Assembly (NCBI GenBank): GCA_035496935.1
Contig: DATJED010000004.1
Location: 62,001 to 126,000, forward strand
Source: Pseudopedobacter sp035496935
Lineage (GTDB): Bacteria; Bacteroidota; Bacteroidia; Sphingobacteriales; Sphingobacteriaceae
Length of the DNA stretch: 64,000 nucleotides
Reading direction: 5' to 3'
The notes under the pieces were generated by a model. The model saw only the letters and a program-made list of their open reading frames with translations. It had not been told where the DNA came from and searched no databases. The translations under genes were made by a program, and so were the position numbers. Below are positions 1 through 9,097 of the stretch, piece after piece (position 1 is the stretch's first letter; the number at the start of each line of letters is the position of its first letter).

Positions 1-494
1 GCCATATTACCCACATGTTAAAGTTGAAAGGCTGTAAGAATGAGGTAAAAGACTTTACCGATTTAATACAAGATGGTTTAGGGAATAAGCTGGCTTGCAT
101 ATTGTTTCAAATGCCACCAAGTTTTCATTTTAACGAAGAAAATTTACAACGTGTTATTGAAACTGTTCCGCATCATTCGTCGAGCATTGTTGAATTTAGG
201 CATATATCCTGGTGGAACAATGAAGTAAAAGAAGCCCTGACCCAAGCTAAAATTACATTCTGCAATGTAGATTTTCCCGGCTTGGAATCATATTTCCTAA
301 ATACTTCCGATGTTTTTTATCTGCGCTTACATGGTAGCCCGGAGCTATTTAAATCTTCTTATTCTACCGAACAGCTCGAACGATTGGCATTAGAACTTCG
401 GCAACATAAAAAACGCTTCGTTTATTTTAACAATACTTATTACGAAGCTGGTTATAGAAATGCGCAAGAACTGAAAGAACTAACTGTTTATTAA
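1..494 (+). CDS. DUF72 family protein, 3' part only
   Basis: The reading frame is open from the first bases of the window (…H-I-T-H before the first Met at position 15), so the true start lies outside. DUF72 proteins are TIM-barrel-like proteins of unknown biochemical function, usually about 240-290 residues. About 163 residues are visible. They include the family features 'ILFQMPPSFHF', 'VEFRHISWW' and 'FYLRLHGSPELF', and a C-terminal 'FVYFNNTYYEAGYRNAQEL' segment. A complete paralogue lies at 24045-24779 on the minus strand and aligns along its length. Family identification is firm; function is unknown. Confidence 0.85.
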   Translation, partial: HITHMLKLKGCKNEVKDFTDLIQDGLGNKLACILFQMPPSFHFNEENLQRVIETVPHHSSSIVEFRHISWWNNEVKEALTQAKITFCNVDFPGLESYFLNTSDVFYLRLHGSPELFKSSYSTEQLERLALELRQHKKRFVYFNNTYYEAGYRNAQELKELTVY

Positions 495-625
495 ATTTAA
501 TTTGAAATGGCTACGTGATTTATATTACCGGATCTATTTAAATTATAATTTAAAGTAGATTAAAAGATGTTCCAGAGACGATAAGGCATCGAGAATGTTA
601 AATATTTAAGCACTTAAATCTAACA

Positions 626-653
626 AAAGAAGCCACCTTTCGGTGGCTTCTTT
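626..653 (-). terminator. Intrinsic terminator of the tRNA-Met gene
   Basis: A perfect 12-bp inverted repeat (626-637 with 642-653) with a 4-base loop. Read on the minus strand it is followed by a T-rich run, directly downstream of the tRNA. It could also stop transcription from the plus-strand DUF72 gene. Confidence 0.75.
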
Positions 654-660
654 ATCCAAG

Positions 661-734
661 TAGCGGGGAGCAGGATCGAACTGCCGACCTCAGGGTTATG
701 AATCCTGCGCTCTAACCATCTGAGCTACCCCGCC
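661..734 (-). tRNA. tRNA-Met (anticodon CAU)
   Basis: The reverse complement folds into a standard 74-nt cloverleaf. It has a 7-bp acceptor stem with a G-U first pair, a 4-bp D stem, an anticodon loop TTCATAA, a 5-nt variable loop and a T arm with TTCGATC. The 3' CCA is not encoded. The anticodon stem has one A-C mismatch next to the loop. The G1-U72 pair argues against initiator tRNA, so elongator Met is most likely. A tRNA-Ile whose CAU anticodon is modified to lysidine cannot be excluded from sequence alone. Confidence 0.93.
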
Positions 735-922
735 AAATTCTCTAACTAGTTATTAAAAACTAATAACATCAGTTTCAGCTGTGCGTTCTTAAACAATTCT
801 CCAGCCGTTTTAACCGTCTGAAATTCGAGTTGCAAATATAGAGGAAATTACTTTCCTTTAGAAAAGAAATTAAAAAAAATTAAAACTGTTGTTTTTACCC
901 CTCTTTATTAGTAAAATTATCC

Positions 923-1306
923 ATGAGTGAAAAAGTAAAATATACGCTGGAGTACGAGATCAGATCATCCGCTAAAATTCTGTATAGCTTTATTAGTGAG
1001 CCTAATGGATTAGCCGAGTGGTTTGCCGATGAGGTAAAAACAAGTGAGCAGGTGTATACCTTCGTTTGGGACGACGGAGAAGAGCAGAAAGCCAAATTAT
1101 TGTCTGCAAAAGAAAACAAGTCTGTTAAATTTCACTGGGTTGATGATGAGCCATACACTTATTTCGAACTTGAAATATTAAAAGATGAGCTTACCAACGA
1201 CGTAGCTTTGGTGATAACCGATTTTGCTTTGCCAGAAAACCTCAAAGATCGTCAAGCAATCTGGAATATTCAGGTTGAAGGCTTACTCAATGTAATCGGG
1301 GCATAA
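923..1306 (+). CDS. START-like (SRPBCC fold) domain protein
   Basis: A 127-residue cytoplasmic protein resembling the START-like/AHSA1 helix-grip group. It has an N-terminal beta hairpin 'KYTLEYEIRSSAKILYSFI', then 'GLAEWFADEV' (residues about 30-40), where the family carries its Trp-Phe/Trp pocket motif, strands with 'FHWVDDEPYTYFEL', and a long C-terminal helix. In Bacteroidota such small proteins are widespread and uncharacterised; ligand binding is presumed from the fold only. The next gene begins 21 bp downstream on the same strand, so co-transcription with the LptF/LptG permease is plausible. No signal peptide. Confidence 0.8.
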   Translation: MSEKVKYTLEYEIRSSAKILYSFISEPNGLAEWFADEVKTSEQVYTFVWDDGEEQKAKLLSAKENKSVKFHWVDDEPYTYFELEILKDELTNDVALVITDFALPENLKDRQAIWNIQVEGLLNVIGA

Positions 1307-1327
1307 TTTTTTTGCTATTTTTGTAGC

Positions 1328-2761
1328 GTGAAAAAAATACATCTTCTCGTATTAAAAGCTTTCATCAAACCTTTTATTGTCACTTTTTTTATAGTGATGT
1401 TTTTGCTGTTGATGCTTTTTCTTTTTAAATACATTGATGATTTAATTGGAAAAGGTTTTGAGTGGTACGTGATTTTGCAGTTATTAATGTACGCTGCTGC
1501 AACCAATGTTGCTATGGCGCTACCACTGGCAATACTGCTATCTTCCATCATGACTTTTGGCAACCTAGGCGAAAATTACGAGCTGGTTGCCATTAAATCG
1601 GCCGGGATTTCCCTACAAAAAGCAATGGCTCCTCTTTTTATTCTCATTACTTTTTTAGGAATTAGCGCCTTCTTTTTTTCGGATTATATGTTGCCCGTTG
1701 CCAACCTTAAAATGGGATCCTTATTATATGACGTAAGGGAACAAAAAGCGGCATTTTTAATTGAGGAAGGCGTTTTCAACAATAGTATTCCGGGCTACTC
1801 TATACGTGTAGAAAAAAAAGAAAAAGACGGACAACTTTTAAAAGACATTGTAATATACGACCAATCAAAAGGTCAAGGCAATACCAACGTTTTAATGGCC
1901 AAACAAGGCGAAATGTATAAAACGGATGATGGTAATTACTTGATTCTGCGTTTAAAAGATGGCGTTAGGTACGAGGAAAGCCAAGGGAAAACAAGTTACA
2001 ACCCAAGACAACAACTTACTCGTTTAAGGTTTAAAGAAACCGAGCAGAAGTTTGATTTATCTAGCTTTAAATTTAAACGCGAAGACGAAAACCTTTTTAA
2101 AGGCAATTATCAAATGTTAAACATTAAACAGTTGGTTGCCAACAGAGATTCGGTAAAAAATTTAAACGATAGCATAAGCAAAGATATTTTTAAGCAGATA
2201 AAGCCTTATCACAAAATATATTACACCACACAAAACTATAAAAGCATACCACCAATTAAAGGTTTAAACTTTAAAAAACAAGGCATTTGGGCAGGTGTGG
2301 ATTCAGCTCAAAAAGAAACTGTACTATCAAGCGCAATTGATAACATCAGAATGCTGAAAGAATCGTTGCAAGGCAATATTGCCACTACAAAAGAAAACAC
2401 AACCACTATCAGGCGATATATCATAGAATATAACCGAAAATTCACTTTAGCCGTTTCCTGCCTAGTATTATTTTTCATCGGTGCCCCTTTGGGTGCTATT
2501 ATCAGAAAAGGCGGTTTAGGTTTGCCGGTTGTTGTATCTGTCATTTTCTTTCTCATTTATCACATAATTAGCACAATAGGAGAAAAATCAGTTAAACTAG
2601 GCAGTATGAACCCAATTTTAGGAATGTGGTCTGCTATTTTTATACTCACTCCGATTGGCTTATTTTTGACTTACAAAGCAACAATTGATTCTGCCTTGTT
2701 TGATGTAGATGTTTATAAAAACCTATACAAAAAGTTTTTCGTGAAAAAATCTAAAGCCTAA
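1328..2761 (+). CDS. LptF/LptG family lipopolysaccharide export permease
   Basis: An inner-membrane component of the Lpt bridge that moves lipopolysaccharide from the inner membrane to the periplasmic LptA/LptC path, partnered by the LptB ATPase. At 477 residues it has the family layout: three N-terminal transmembrane helices (about 15-37, 55-80, 95-120), a long periplasmic beta-rich domain and three C-terminal helices ('LAVSCLVLFFIGAPLGAIIRKGG' region onward). The 'GAPLGAIIRKGGLG' segment is typical of YjgP/YjgQ proteins. The start is GTG. Just upstream, 1316-1323 reads TATTTTTG, a fit to the Bacteroidota -7 element, so its transcript could be nearly leaderless. It cannot be assigned to LptF versus LptG here. 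Confidence 0.92.
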   Translation: MKKIHLLVLKAFIKPFIVTFFIVMFLLLMLFLFKYIDDLIGKGFEWYVILQLLMYAAATNVAMALPLAILLSSIMTFGNLGENYELVAIKSAGISLQKAMAPLFILITFLGISAFFFSDYMLPVANLKMGSLLYDVREQKAAFLIEEGVFNNSIPGYSIRVEKKEKDGQLLKDIVIYDQSKGQGNTNVLMAKQGEMYKTDDGNYLILRLKDGVRYEESQGKTSYNPRQQLTRLRFKETEQKFDLSSFKFKREDENLFKGNYQMLNIKQLVANRDSVKNLNDSISKDIFKQIKPYHKIYYTTQNYKSIPPIKGLNFKKQGIWAGVDSAQKETVLSSAIDNIRMLKESLQGNIATTKENTTTIRRYIIEYNRKFTLAVSCLVLFFIGAPLGAIIRKGGLGLPVVVSVIFFLIYHIISTIGEKSVKLGSMNPILGMWSAIFILTPIGLFLTYKATIDSALFDVDVYKNLYKKFFVKKSKA

Positions 2762-2879
2762 AGTTCCTAACGTCGGCACTTATTCACATTTAAATTCTTT
2801 AACTCTAATATAACTGTAATTTTTACGAGCAATTTCCAGCTAAACCACTTAACCTAACAGGGCAAGCAAATAATTTAAT

Positions 2880-2887
2880 TAAATTTG
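2880..2887 (+). promoter_or_regulatory. Candidate -7 promoter element for ribBA
   Basis: TAAATTTG matches the Bacteroidota TAnnTTTG -7 consensus and lies about 70 bp before the ribBA start. No convincing -33 TTG is present at the usual distance, so this is weak. No FMN riboswitch motif was seen in the 180-bp leader. Confidence 0.3.
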
Positions 2888-2958
2888 CAGTATCAATCCC
2901 TCTATAAAATCAGGTACAAACCTTGTAAAACAGCGAGATATTGAACAAAATACAAGTT

Positions 2959-4167
2959 ATGCTAAACACAATAGAAGAAGCAGTTGAAGATATAAAAGCA
3001 GGGAAAATCATTATTGTAGTAGATGATCAAGACCGGGAAAACGAAGGCGATTTTTTAGCTGCGGCAAGTATGGCTACGCCAGAAGTAGTTAATTTTATGG
3101 CTACACATGGCAGAGGTTTAATTTGTGCGCCTTTAACGCAACAACGATGTGAGGAGCTACAACTTGACCTAATGGTTGGTACCAATACCGCAACATTTGA
3201 AACAAATTTTACGGTTTCCATAGATTTAATTGGCCATGGTTGTACTACCGGAATTTCCGCATCTGATCGTTCAAGAACTATCTTATCCTTAATTGACCCC
3301 GCTACAAAACCTGAAGATTTGGGCCGACCTGGTCATATTTTCCCTTTGATTGCTAAAAACGGCGGCGTTTTAAGAAGAGCCGGACACACTGAAGCCGCAA
3401 TTGATTTACCGGTTTTAGCAGGATTAGAACCTGCAGGAGTAATTTGCGAAATAATGAACAAAGATGGCGAAATGGCTCGGCTACCCGAACTTTTAGAGCT
3501 CGCAAAAGAATTGGACATGAAAATTATTTCCATCGAAGATTTAATTTCCTACCGTTTACGTACCGAATCTCTTATCAAAAAAGAGGTTTCTGTTAAATTG
3601 CCAACTCAATGGGGTGATTTTGAAATGGTTGCCTATACGCAGATAAATACCCAAGAAAATCATATCGCCTTAATAAAAGGCGAATGGAAAGAGGACGAAC
3701 CTGTTTTAGTTAGAGTACATAGTTCATGCGTTACGGGAGACATTTTTGGGTCTTGCCGATGCGATTGTGGTCCGCAACTTCACAAATCCATGGAAATGAT
3801 TGAAAAAGAAGGTAAAGGTTTAGTGATATATATGAACCAAGAAGGACGCGGAATTGGTTTAATTAACAAATTAAAAACATACAATTTGCAAGAAAACGGC
3901 ATGGATACCGTGGATGCCAACTTGGCCTTGGGTTTTAAGATGGACGAGCGGGATTACGGTGTTGGCGCACAAATTTTAAGAAGCTTGGGCGTTAGAAAGA
4001 TGCGCTTGATGTCCAATAACCCAACAAAAAGAGCGGGATTGATAGGTTACGGATTAGAAGTTGTAGAAAACGTACCTATCGAAATAGATTCGAACAAACA
4101 TAACGAGCTTTATTTAAAAGCAAAACGCGATAAAATGGGACATTCCATTATGGGCAATATTAGTTAA
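2959..4167 (+). CDS. ribBA: Bifunctional riboflavin enzyme RibBA (DHBP synthase / GTP cyclohydrolase II)
   Basis: Catalyses both entry reactions of riboflavin synthesis: ribulose 5-phosphate to 3,4-dihydroxy-2-butanone 4-phosphate, and GTP to the diaminopyrimidine precursor. The N-terminal RibB half (about 1-200) shows 'DDQDRENEGDF', 'TTGISASDRS' and 'RRAGHTEAA'. The RibA half (about 205-400) has the zinc-binding 'GSCRCDCGPQL' cysteines and 'NQEGRGIGL'. The chosen ATG gives the usual MLNTIEEA start; an in-frame TTG at 2941 would add six residues. A monocistronic unit is likely, since a terminator follows. Both active sites look intact. Confidence 0.97.
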   Translation: MLNTIEEAVEDIKAGKIIIVVDDQDRENEGDFLAAASMATPEVVNFMATHGRGLICAPLTQQRCEELQLDLMVGTNTATFETNFTVSIDLIGHGCTTGISASDRSRTILSLIDPATKPEDLGRPGHIFPLIAKNGGVLRRAGHTEAAIDLPVLAGLEPAGVICEIMNKDGEMARLPELLELAKELDMKIISIEDLISYRLRTESLIKKEVSVKLPTQWGDFEMVAYTQINTQENHIALIKGEWKEDEPVLVRVHSSCVTGDIFGSCRCDCGPQLHKSMEMIEKEGKGLVIYMNQEGRGIGLINKLKTYNLQENGMDTVDANLALGFKMDERDYGVGAQILRSLGVRKMRLMSNNPTKRAGLIGYGLEVVENVPIEIDSNKHNELYLKAKRDKMGHSIMGNIS

Positions 4168-4192
4168 AACAATATATCGGACAAAAAGGAAG

Positions 4193-4221
4193 GCGACATT
4201 CAATATTGGATGTCGCTTTTT
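4193..4221 (+). terminator. Intrinsic terminator after ribBA
   Basis: Inverted repeat gcgacat (4193-4199) with atgtcgc (4210-4216), followed by a TTTTTG tract, 25 bp after the ribBA stop codon. Confidence 0.75.
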
Positions 4222-4336
4222 GTATATCTCAAAATTTAACCAGCTGGAAGACAAGCGAAGAACTACATTTTTGTTTCGTATTGGTTAAACTGGCATAAAA
4301 TTGGATGGGTAGATGAGAATCAAACAAAAAATTATA

Positions 4337-4810
4337 ATGAAAAAATTATTTATTTTAACATTTGCCGCATTATCACTTTCATTAGGTGCTATGGCGCAAT
4401 CTACTTACAAAAACAGCCTTGGTTTAGGTCTTGATTTTGGCAGTGGTCAAACTTTAGTAGGTCCGTCTTTCAAACATTTTTTTAACGGAAATTCTGCAAT
4501 TCAACCCGAATTATTATTTGGTAATCATTTAACTAGAGTACAAGCATTTTACCAATATCATCAAGGAATTAGTGGTGCACAAGGCTTAAATTGGTATATT
4601 GGCGGTGGTGCTGGTTTGGAGTTTCTTGATAAAAAATATTACGGAAATAACGATACTCATTTTCTGTTGATGCCTCAAGCCGGTCTAGACTTTAAAATTC
4701 CAGGAGCACCAATTGCTTTGGATTTTGATTGGAGACCAACCGCTTATATCGGTGATTATAGTGGCTTTGAAGCCGGAAGATTTGGCTTTGGCTTTAGGTT
4801 CACTTTTTAA
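4337..4810 (+). CDS. Small outer-membrane beta-barrel protein
   Basis: The start at 4337 gives a clean Sec signal peptide (MKKLFILTFAALSL…, cleavage after AMAQ). An upstream in-frame ATG at 4313 would put eight polar residues before it and is less likely. The mature protein of about 137 residues is rich in Gly and aromatic residues with alternating strands ('LGLGLDFGSGQTLVGPSF', 'WYIGGGAGLEFLDK', 'GRFGFGFRFTF') and ends in Phe, as outer-membrane barrels do. The exact role is unknown. It sits alone between two terminators. Confidence 0.75.
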   Translation: MKKLFILTFAALSLSLGAMAQSTYKNSLGLGLDFGSGQTLVGPSFKHFFNGNSAIQPELLFGNHLTRVQAFYQYHQGISGAQGLNWYIGGGAGLEFLDKKYYGNNDTHFLLMPQAGLDFKIPGAPIALDFDWRPTAYIGDYSGFEAGRFGFGFRFTF

Positions 4811-4830
4811 GAATTAACAATTCTAATCAA

Positions 4831-4868
4831 AAGCCCTTTCGGAAGAACTTCTGAAGGGGCTTTGTTTT
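4831..4868 (+). terminator. Intrinsic terminator after the barrel protein
   Basis: A 15-bp stem (4831-4845 with 4849-4863, two G-U pairs) ending in a TTTGTTTT tract, 20 bp after the stop codon. Confidence 0.75.
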
Positions 4869-4985
4869 ATAGCCTCATTTCTGTTAACGGTATTCATCAA
4901 TAAGGCTAAACAGATAAAATAAGCCGTAATTATTCCTTTATCCTTTTTTAAAAGGATTTCCAAGGCAAAAGAAATTTATTTTTAA

Positions 4986-5099
4986 CTAACCGCAAGAGTT
5001 GATAAGCATAGCAATTAACAATGCTCCTGTTAAAATTGCATATAAATTAAACCTATAATCTGCAGATCTTGTTAATGGAAAAGTATGTTTTGTTTTCAT
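4986..5099 (-). CDS. Possible 37-residue membrane peptide
   Basis: A short open frame, ATG to TAG, inside the 430-bp gap between the barrel gene and nadE. The predicted peptide begins with polar MKTKHTFPLTRSADYRFN and ends with one hydrophobic helix, AILTGALLIAMLINSCG. This looks more like a small single-pass peptide than random sequence, and the ATG is preceded by an A-rich leader. No homologue is recognised and there is no independent support. The rest of the gap (4869-4985, 5100-5244) shows no clear feature. Confidence 0.3.
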   Translation of the reverse strand: MKTKHTFPLTRSADYRFNLYAILTGALLIAMLINSCG

Positions 5100-5244
5100 G
5101 GTAATGTTTTTTTAATACACTACCTGTAATACAATAAACAAACCAATTTTCTCTTACACTCAATTTCTTTAGTAACAAGGCCAGAACAGCGGAGTATAAA
5201 ATCTAAACTGGAAATAGATCTTTGAGCTTTTAACACATAAAATC

Positions 5245-6885
5245 TTAAGACAGGTACTTCCCAACAATTGGCATCCTACGCCCCATACCAAATGCTTTTG
5301 GAGAAATTCTCAAAATAGGTGGGGTTTGGTAGCGTTTAAATTCGGCTTTGTTTACCATTTTTAGAATCTTTTTCACCAAAGCCTCATCAAAACCGTCGCT
5401 TATAATCTGTTTTGAACTTTTTTGCATCTCGATGTATTCGAACAAAATTTTATCTAAAACATCATAATCCGGCAACGAATCAGAATCTTTTTGGTCAGGT
5501 CTTAACTCCGCAGAAGGTGCTTTTGTAATCGTGTTTACTGGAATAATCTCTTTGTCTCTGTTAATATATTCGGCAAGCTGATAAACTTGGGTTTTGTAAC
5601 AATCGCCAATTACAGAAATTGCACCGCACATGTCTCCATAAAGCGTTCCGTAGCCCACCGCTCCTTCGCTTTTATTAGATGTGTTCAACAAAATATATCC
5701 AAATTTGTTAGACATTGCCATCATAATTACTCCGCGAGCCCTTGCTTGAATATTTTCTTCAGCGAGATTAGGCGCTAAGCCTCTAAATTCATTTTCCAAG
5801 GTCTTATCAAAGGCATCGGCAACAGCCTCAATGGGAATAATGGTACTTTTGCAGTTTAAGTTTTTTGCTAAATCTTCGGCATCTTTAATAGAATGATCCG
5901 ACGAATATTTCGATGGCATTAAAACACCAATAACATTTTCTGCACCCAAAGCTTCACAGGCCAAGGCACAAACCACGGCAGAATCTATCCCACCAGACAA
6001 ACCTAAAGTAGCCTGCTTAAATCCAGATTTTCTGAAGTAATCCTTAATTCCTAGGACTAATGCATTGTAAACCTGTTCTGTATCTGACGGCCGGTCTGAG
6101 GTCTTATTCAATACAATAGAACGCTGCACTTGTTCTACATCAAAAACTCGGATTTCTTCCTTAAAATAGTCCAACTCGGCTACAATATCGCCGGCCTTAT
6201 CAAAAACCAAAGAACCACCATCAAAAATCAATTCTGTTTGCGCCCCAACATGATTTACATAAAACAAGGGTAAATTATATTTCCGGCAGTTTTGCGAAAG
6301 CAGAAAAAGGCGTTCTTCATCATGTTTATAAGAAAAAGGAGAAGCCGCAATGTTGATCATAAAATCTGGAGATTCTTTAACCAACTCATCCATTGGGCAG
6401 GTTTTATACAGCGGATTGTCTCCCAAATTCCATAAATCCTCGCAAATGGTTACAGCAATCTTATGCCCTTTGTAATTAACGCATTTGAACTCGTGTGCCG
6501 GTTCAAAATAACGGTACTCATCAAACACATCGTAAGTAGGTAAAAGTGCCTTTTTTATTACTTGTTGCACTTTCCCATCGGCTATAAAATAAGCGGCATT
6601 GTAAAGATTCTTGCCTTCTATTACGGGATTTTGGATTGGCAAACCTATGATGCAGGCAATATTTGCACAAGCTTTGGTTATTTCCTGCGCTGCCTTTTCA
6701 CAAAGCTCAATAAACTCAGAATATTCTAAAAAATCTCTCGGCGGATAGCCAGAAATACAGAGTTCAGAAAAAACCACCAAATCAGTTCCCTGTTGTTGCT
6801 GGTTTTTTAAGGTGTCAATTATCTTTTGGGTATTGGCCTCAAAATTACCGATATGATAATTTAACTGAGCTAAAGCGATTTTCAT
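5245..6885 (-). CDS. nadE: Glutamine-dependent NAD+ synthase
   Basis: The final step of NAD+ synthesis: ATP-dependent amidation of deamido-NAD+ using ammonia from glutamine. The 546-residue two-domain protein has an N-terminal nitrilase-type glutaminase with the Glu-Lys-Cys triad at about E41 (VVFSELC), K112 (IKKALLP) and C148 (VTICEDLW). The C-terminal synthetase has the pyrophosphate loop 'LGLSGGIDSA' (about 294-303) and 'GTLYGDMCGA'. It starts with the standard MKIALAQLNY. The PorT-like barrel gene ends 27 bp upstream on the same strand, so a two-gene unit is plausible. Confidence 0.96.
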   Translation of the reverse strand: MKIALAQLNYHIGNFEANTQKIIDTLKNQQQQGTDLVVFSELCISGYPPRDFLEYSEFIELCEKAAQEITKACANIACIIGLPIQNPVIEGKNLYNAAYFIADGKVQQVIKKALLPTYDVFDEYRYFEPAHEFKCVNYKGHKIAVTICEDLWNLGDNPLYKTCPMDELVKESPDFMINIAASPFSYKHDEERLFLLSQNCRKYNLPLFYVNHVGAQTELIFDGGSLVFDKAGDIVAELDYFKEEIRVFDVEQVQRSIVLNKTSDRPSDTEQVYNALVLGIKDYFRKSGFKQATLGLSGGIDSAVVCALACEALGAENVIGVLMPSKYSSDHSIKDAEDLAKNLNCKSTIIPIEAVADAFDKTLENEFRGLAPNLAEENIQARARGVIMMAMSNKFGYILLNTSNKSEGAVGYGTLYGDMCGAISVIGDCYKTQVYQLAEYINRDKEIIPVNTITKAPSAELRPDQKDSDSLPDYDVLDKILFEYIEMQKSSKQIISDGFDEALVKKILKMVNKAEFKRYQTPPILRISPKAFGMGRRMPIVGKYLS

Positions 6886-6912
6886 AGATAATGAAAGATG
6901 ATAGGGTGGTTA

Positions 6913-7554
6913 TTAAAAGTAAACTGCCAAGTTTAAACCTAAATAAGAGCTTTTTATAGTGCCACTTCCTTTTTTAATGTCGGTAAAACCATTATTAAAA
7001 GATAAACCAACATCTAAAGCAGTTTTTCCACCTACCAAAAACTGTGTTCCGGCTCCAATAATTAAAGATGCTCTGTAAAAAGAGGTTTCTTTATAAATAT
7101 TTTGATCTTCTATATTCGCAACGCCGCTAACCCCTTTTACGTCTTGCTTTGCCCCTACGTTAAAGGCATTTCCTAAACCAAATTCACCATAAAATTTCAA
7201 GCCATTTACATCGTTGGTAGTCAACTTAATTTTAGCCGGAATTTCTATATATTGAAGTTTGTAAATATGTTGCTCTCCTTTAGTAGCAGTTTGTTCGCTT
7301 TCGGTTTGCCCATTAATGGTAGTTAATTTTAAACCGGTTGTAAATGCATAATTATCCGCAAAATAAAAATCACCAACCAAACCATAGCTAAACCCTGCTC
7401 TTAAACCGTTTGATTTTACACCATCTATTTCAGATTTTAACCAGCCAAAATTTGGGTGCGCTGTAATGCCTAACTTAAATCCTTTATAGGTATCCTGCGC
7501 AAACAGCATGGCGGTGCTTAAGGTAAAAATGACCACTAATAATATCTTTTTCAT
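6913..7554 (-). CDS. PorT-like outer-membrane beta-barrel protein
   Basis: A 213-residue exported protein with a signal peptide ending at 'AMLFAQ' and then eight or so amphipathic strands ('FKLGITAHPNFGWLKS', 'GLRAGFSYGLVGDFYF', 'QYIEIPAKIKL', 'LGLNLAVYF'). This architecture matches the PorT family (outer membrane protein beta-barrel domain). True PorT is a T9SS component, but many paralogues are not, and this copy could be either. Divergent gldB starts only 30 bp away, and gldB is a gliding/T9SS-linked gene in Flavobacterium; the shared intergenic region is suggestive but not proof of a joint role. Confidence 0.75.
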   Translation of the reverse strand: MKKILLVVIFTLSTAMLFAQDTYKGFKLGITAHPNFGWLKSEIDGVKSNGLRAGFSYGLVGDFYFADNYAFTTGLKLTTINGQTESEQTATKGEQHIYKLQYIEIPAKIKLTTNDVNGLKFYGEFGLGNAFNVGAKQDVKGVSGVANIEDQNIYKETSFYRASLIIGAGTQFLVGGKTALDVGLSFNNGFTDIKKGSGTIKSSYLGLNLAVYF

Positions 7555-7584
7555 AACTTCGGTTTATATAATTATTTTGTTCAA

Positions 7585-8625
7585 ATGAAATTTCAAAATC
7601 TCGCCAAAATTACACTTTTTTTCCTAATCTGCCTGTTAGTTGTTGCCTGCAACAATGAAAACAGAATAGATACGAGCAACATTAAGGTGGATTTAAAAAT
7701 TGAACGTTTTGATCAAGACTTATCAAAAATCAACCCAAACCAACTCCGCGAAAAGTTACCAGCCCTACAAAAAAAATATCCGGTATTCTATAAAGATTAT
7801 TTTGAAAAAATATTGAGTTTGGGGAGTACAGATAACGATGAGTATATCAGCATTTTAGCGCAAGTGTTAGGTGGAAAACCTTTTCAAGATCTGCAGTATG
7901 AAACAGATTCTGTTTACCCAAATCTAGATGCGCAGAAACCTGAGTTGGTAGATGCCTTTAAACATATTAAATACTACTATCCGGAATGGAAAACGCCAAA
8001 GCTCATTACTTATATTTCCGGTTTTCAGGTACAAACTCCCATCGGAAGTGGTTATGTAGGTATTGGATTAGATATGTTTTTGGGTAACAAATCAAAGTTT
8101 TATCCGGCTTTGGTAGAGAGTGTTCCGAGATACATTAGTCGCCGTTTTACACCCGAAAATATCACTCCAAGAGTAGTTGAGGTAATTACCAGAGAAGATT
8201 TATTCCCCGAATTAGACGCTGATAAAAGTCTATTGGCCAAAATGATTTACAACGGAAAACTGATGTACTTTATGAAAGCTGTACAACCAGATTTGGCTGA
8301 CAGCACCATCATCGGCTACAGCCAAGCACAAATGGAATGGGCTAATAACTTTGAGTCGGATACTTGGGCTTATTTTTTAGAACAAAATCTGTTGTACAAT
8401 ACAGATTACATGAAGATTCAAAAATATTTAGCGGAAGCTCCTTTTACACCAGGTCTAGGCGAAAAAAACGACTCGGCACCCAAACTCGGCGTGTTTATCG
8501 GCTGGCAAATTGTTAAAAGCTACATGGAGAACAATTCTGAAGTGGACTTAAAAAAGCTGATGTTGATGAAGGATGCACAACTAATTTTAACCAGAGCCAA
8601 GTATCATCCAAACCAAAAGAAATAA
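7585..8625 (+). CDS. gldB: Gliding motility lipoprotein GldB
   Basis: A 346-residue lipoprotein with a hydrophobic signal and lipobox 'LLVVACNN'. The body carries the GldB family landmarks, including 'IERFDQDLSKI', 'YITYISGFQ…' and 'GIGLDMFLGNKSKFYPAL', and a C-terminal 'DSAPKLGVFIGWQIVKSYM'. In Flavobacterium johnsoniae GldB is needed for gliding, and it is widely conserved even in non-gliding Bacteroidota. In flavobacteria gldC usually follows; here a terminator follows instead. Identification is strong; whether this organism glides cannot be told. Confidence 0.9.
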   Translation: MKFQNLAKITLFFLICLLVVACNNENRIDTSNIKVDLKIERFDQDLSKINPNQLREKLPALQKKYPVFYKDYFEKILSLGSTDNDEYISILAQVLGGKPFQDLQYETDSVYPNLDAQKPELVDAFKHIKYYYPEWKTPKLITYISGFQVQTPIGSGYVGIGLDMFLGNKSKFYPALVESVPRYISRRFTPENITPRVVEVITREDLFPELDADKSLLAKMIYNGKLMYFMKAVQPDLADSTIIGYSQAQMEWANNFESDTWAYFLEQNLLYNTDYMKIQKYLAEAPFTPGLGEKNDSAPKLGVFIGWQIVKSYMENNSEVDLKKLMLMKDAQLILTRAKYHPNQKK

Positions 8626-8684
8626 TTAATTTTTCACATTCAATTTCGGGCTGGACAGCAAAAATCCAAATTAATGGGCAATAA

Positions 8685-8718
8685 AAAAGGCGTTACTTTC
8701 AAGCAACGCCTTTTGTCT
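8685..8718. terminator. Bidirectional terminator between gldB and a small membrane gene
   Basis: Stem 8685-8694 (aaaaggcgtt) with 8705-8714 (aacgcctttt), with A and T runs on both sides, placed between convergent genes. Confidence 0.8.
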
Positions 8719-8734
8719 TTATATAAAAAAATTA

Positions 8735-8920
8735 TTAATCATTTAAAATCCGCATAACACCGATAACTGCAATTGCAGCACCAATAAAAGTAACAATCCA
8801 GCCCAAAACATCCACAACATAAGAATGATCAATTACTTGTTTGATGTAAACACCAAATAGCGTAACAAAAACACCAGCTATAATAAGTTTTACATGTGAA
8901 GGGTTGTTTGCATTTACCAT
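8735..8920 (-). CDS. Small two-helix membrane protein, unknown function
   Basis: 61 residues with a short polar N-terminus and two transmembrane helices ('LIIAGVFVTLFGVYI' and 'VLGWIVTFIGAAIAVIGVM') joined by 'KQVIDHSYVVD'. It is probably an inner-membrane protein. The gene has an intact start, lies between a shared terminator and a divergent intergenic region, and has residue composition unlike a chance frame. No family is recognised. Confidence 0.6.
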   Translation of the reverse strand: MVNANNPSHVKLIIAGVFVTLFGVYIKQVIDHSYVVDVLGWIVTFIGAAIAVIGVMRILND

Positions 8921-9097
8921 ATCTCTTTTCTTTAATGTGATGCAAAAATAAAACTATTGTTTAAATATTACTACGAAATAGGATTTTTTTTGATGTTTTA
9001 ATTCGGATTATCCTAAAGCTAATAAAACAGCTGTCAACTTTTAACAAGGTAGAATATTTAGGTACATTTCTTTGCGCATTTTTAAACCAGAAAAAAA

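Noticed and set aside
2762..2958. Possible FMN riboswitch before ribBA
   Set aside because: The conserved blocks of the RFN element (AGGG…GGGG, ACCGGCGGT) are not present; the leader is AT-rich and unstructured.
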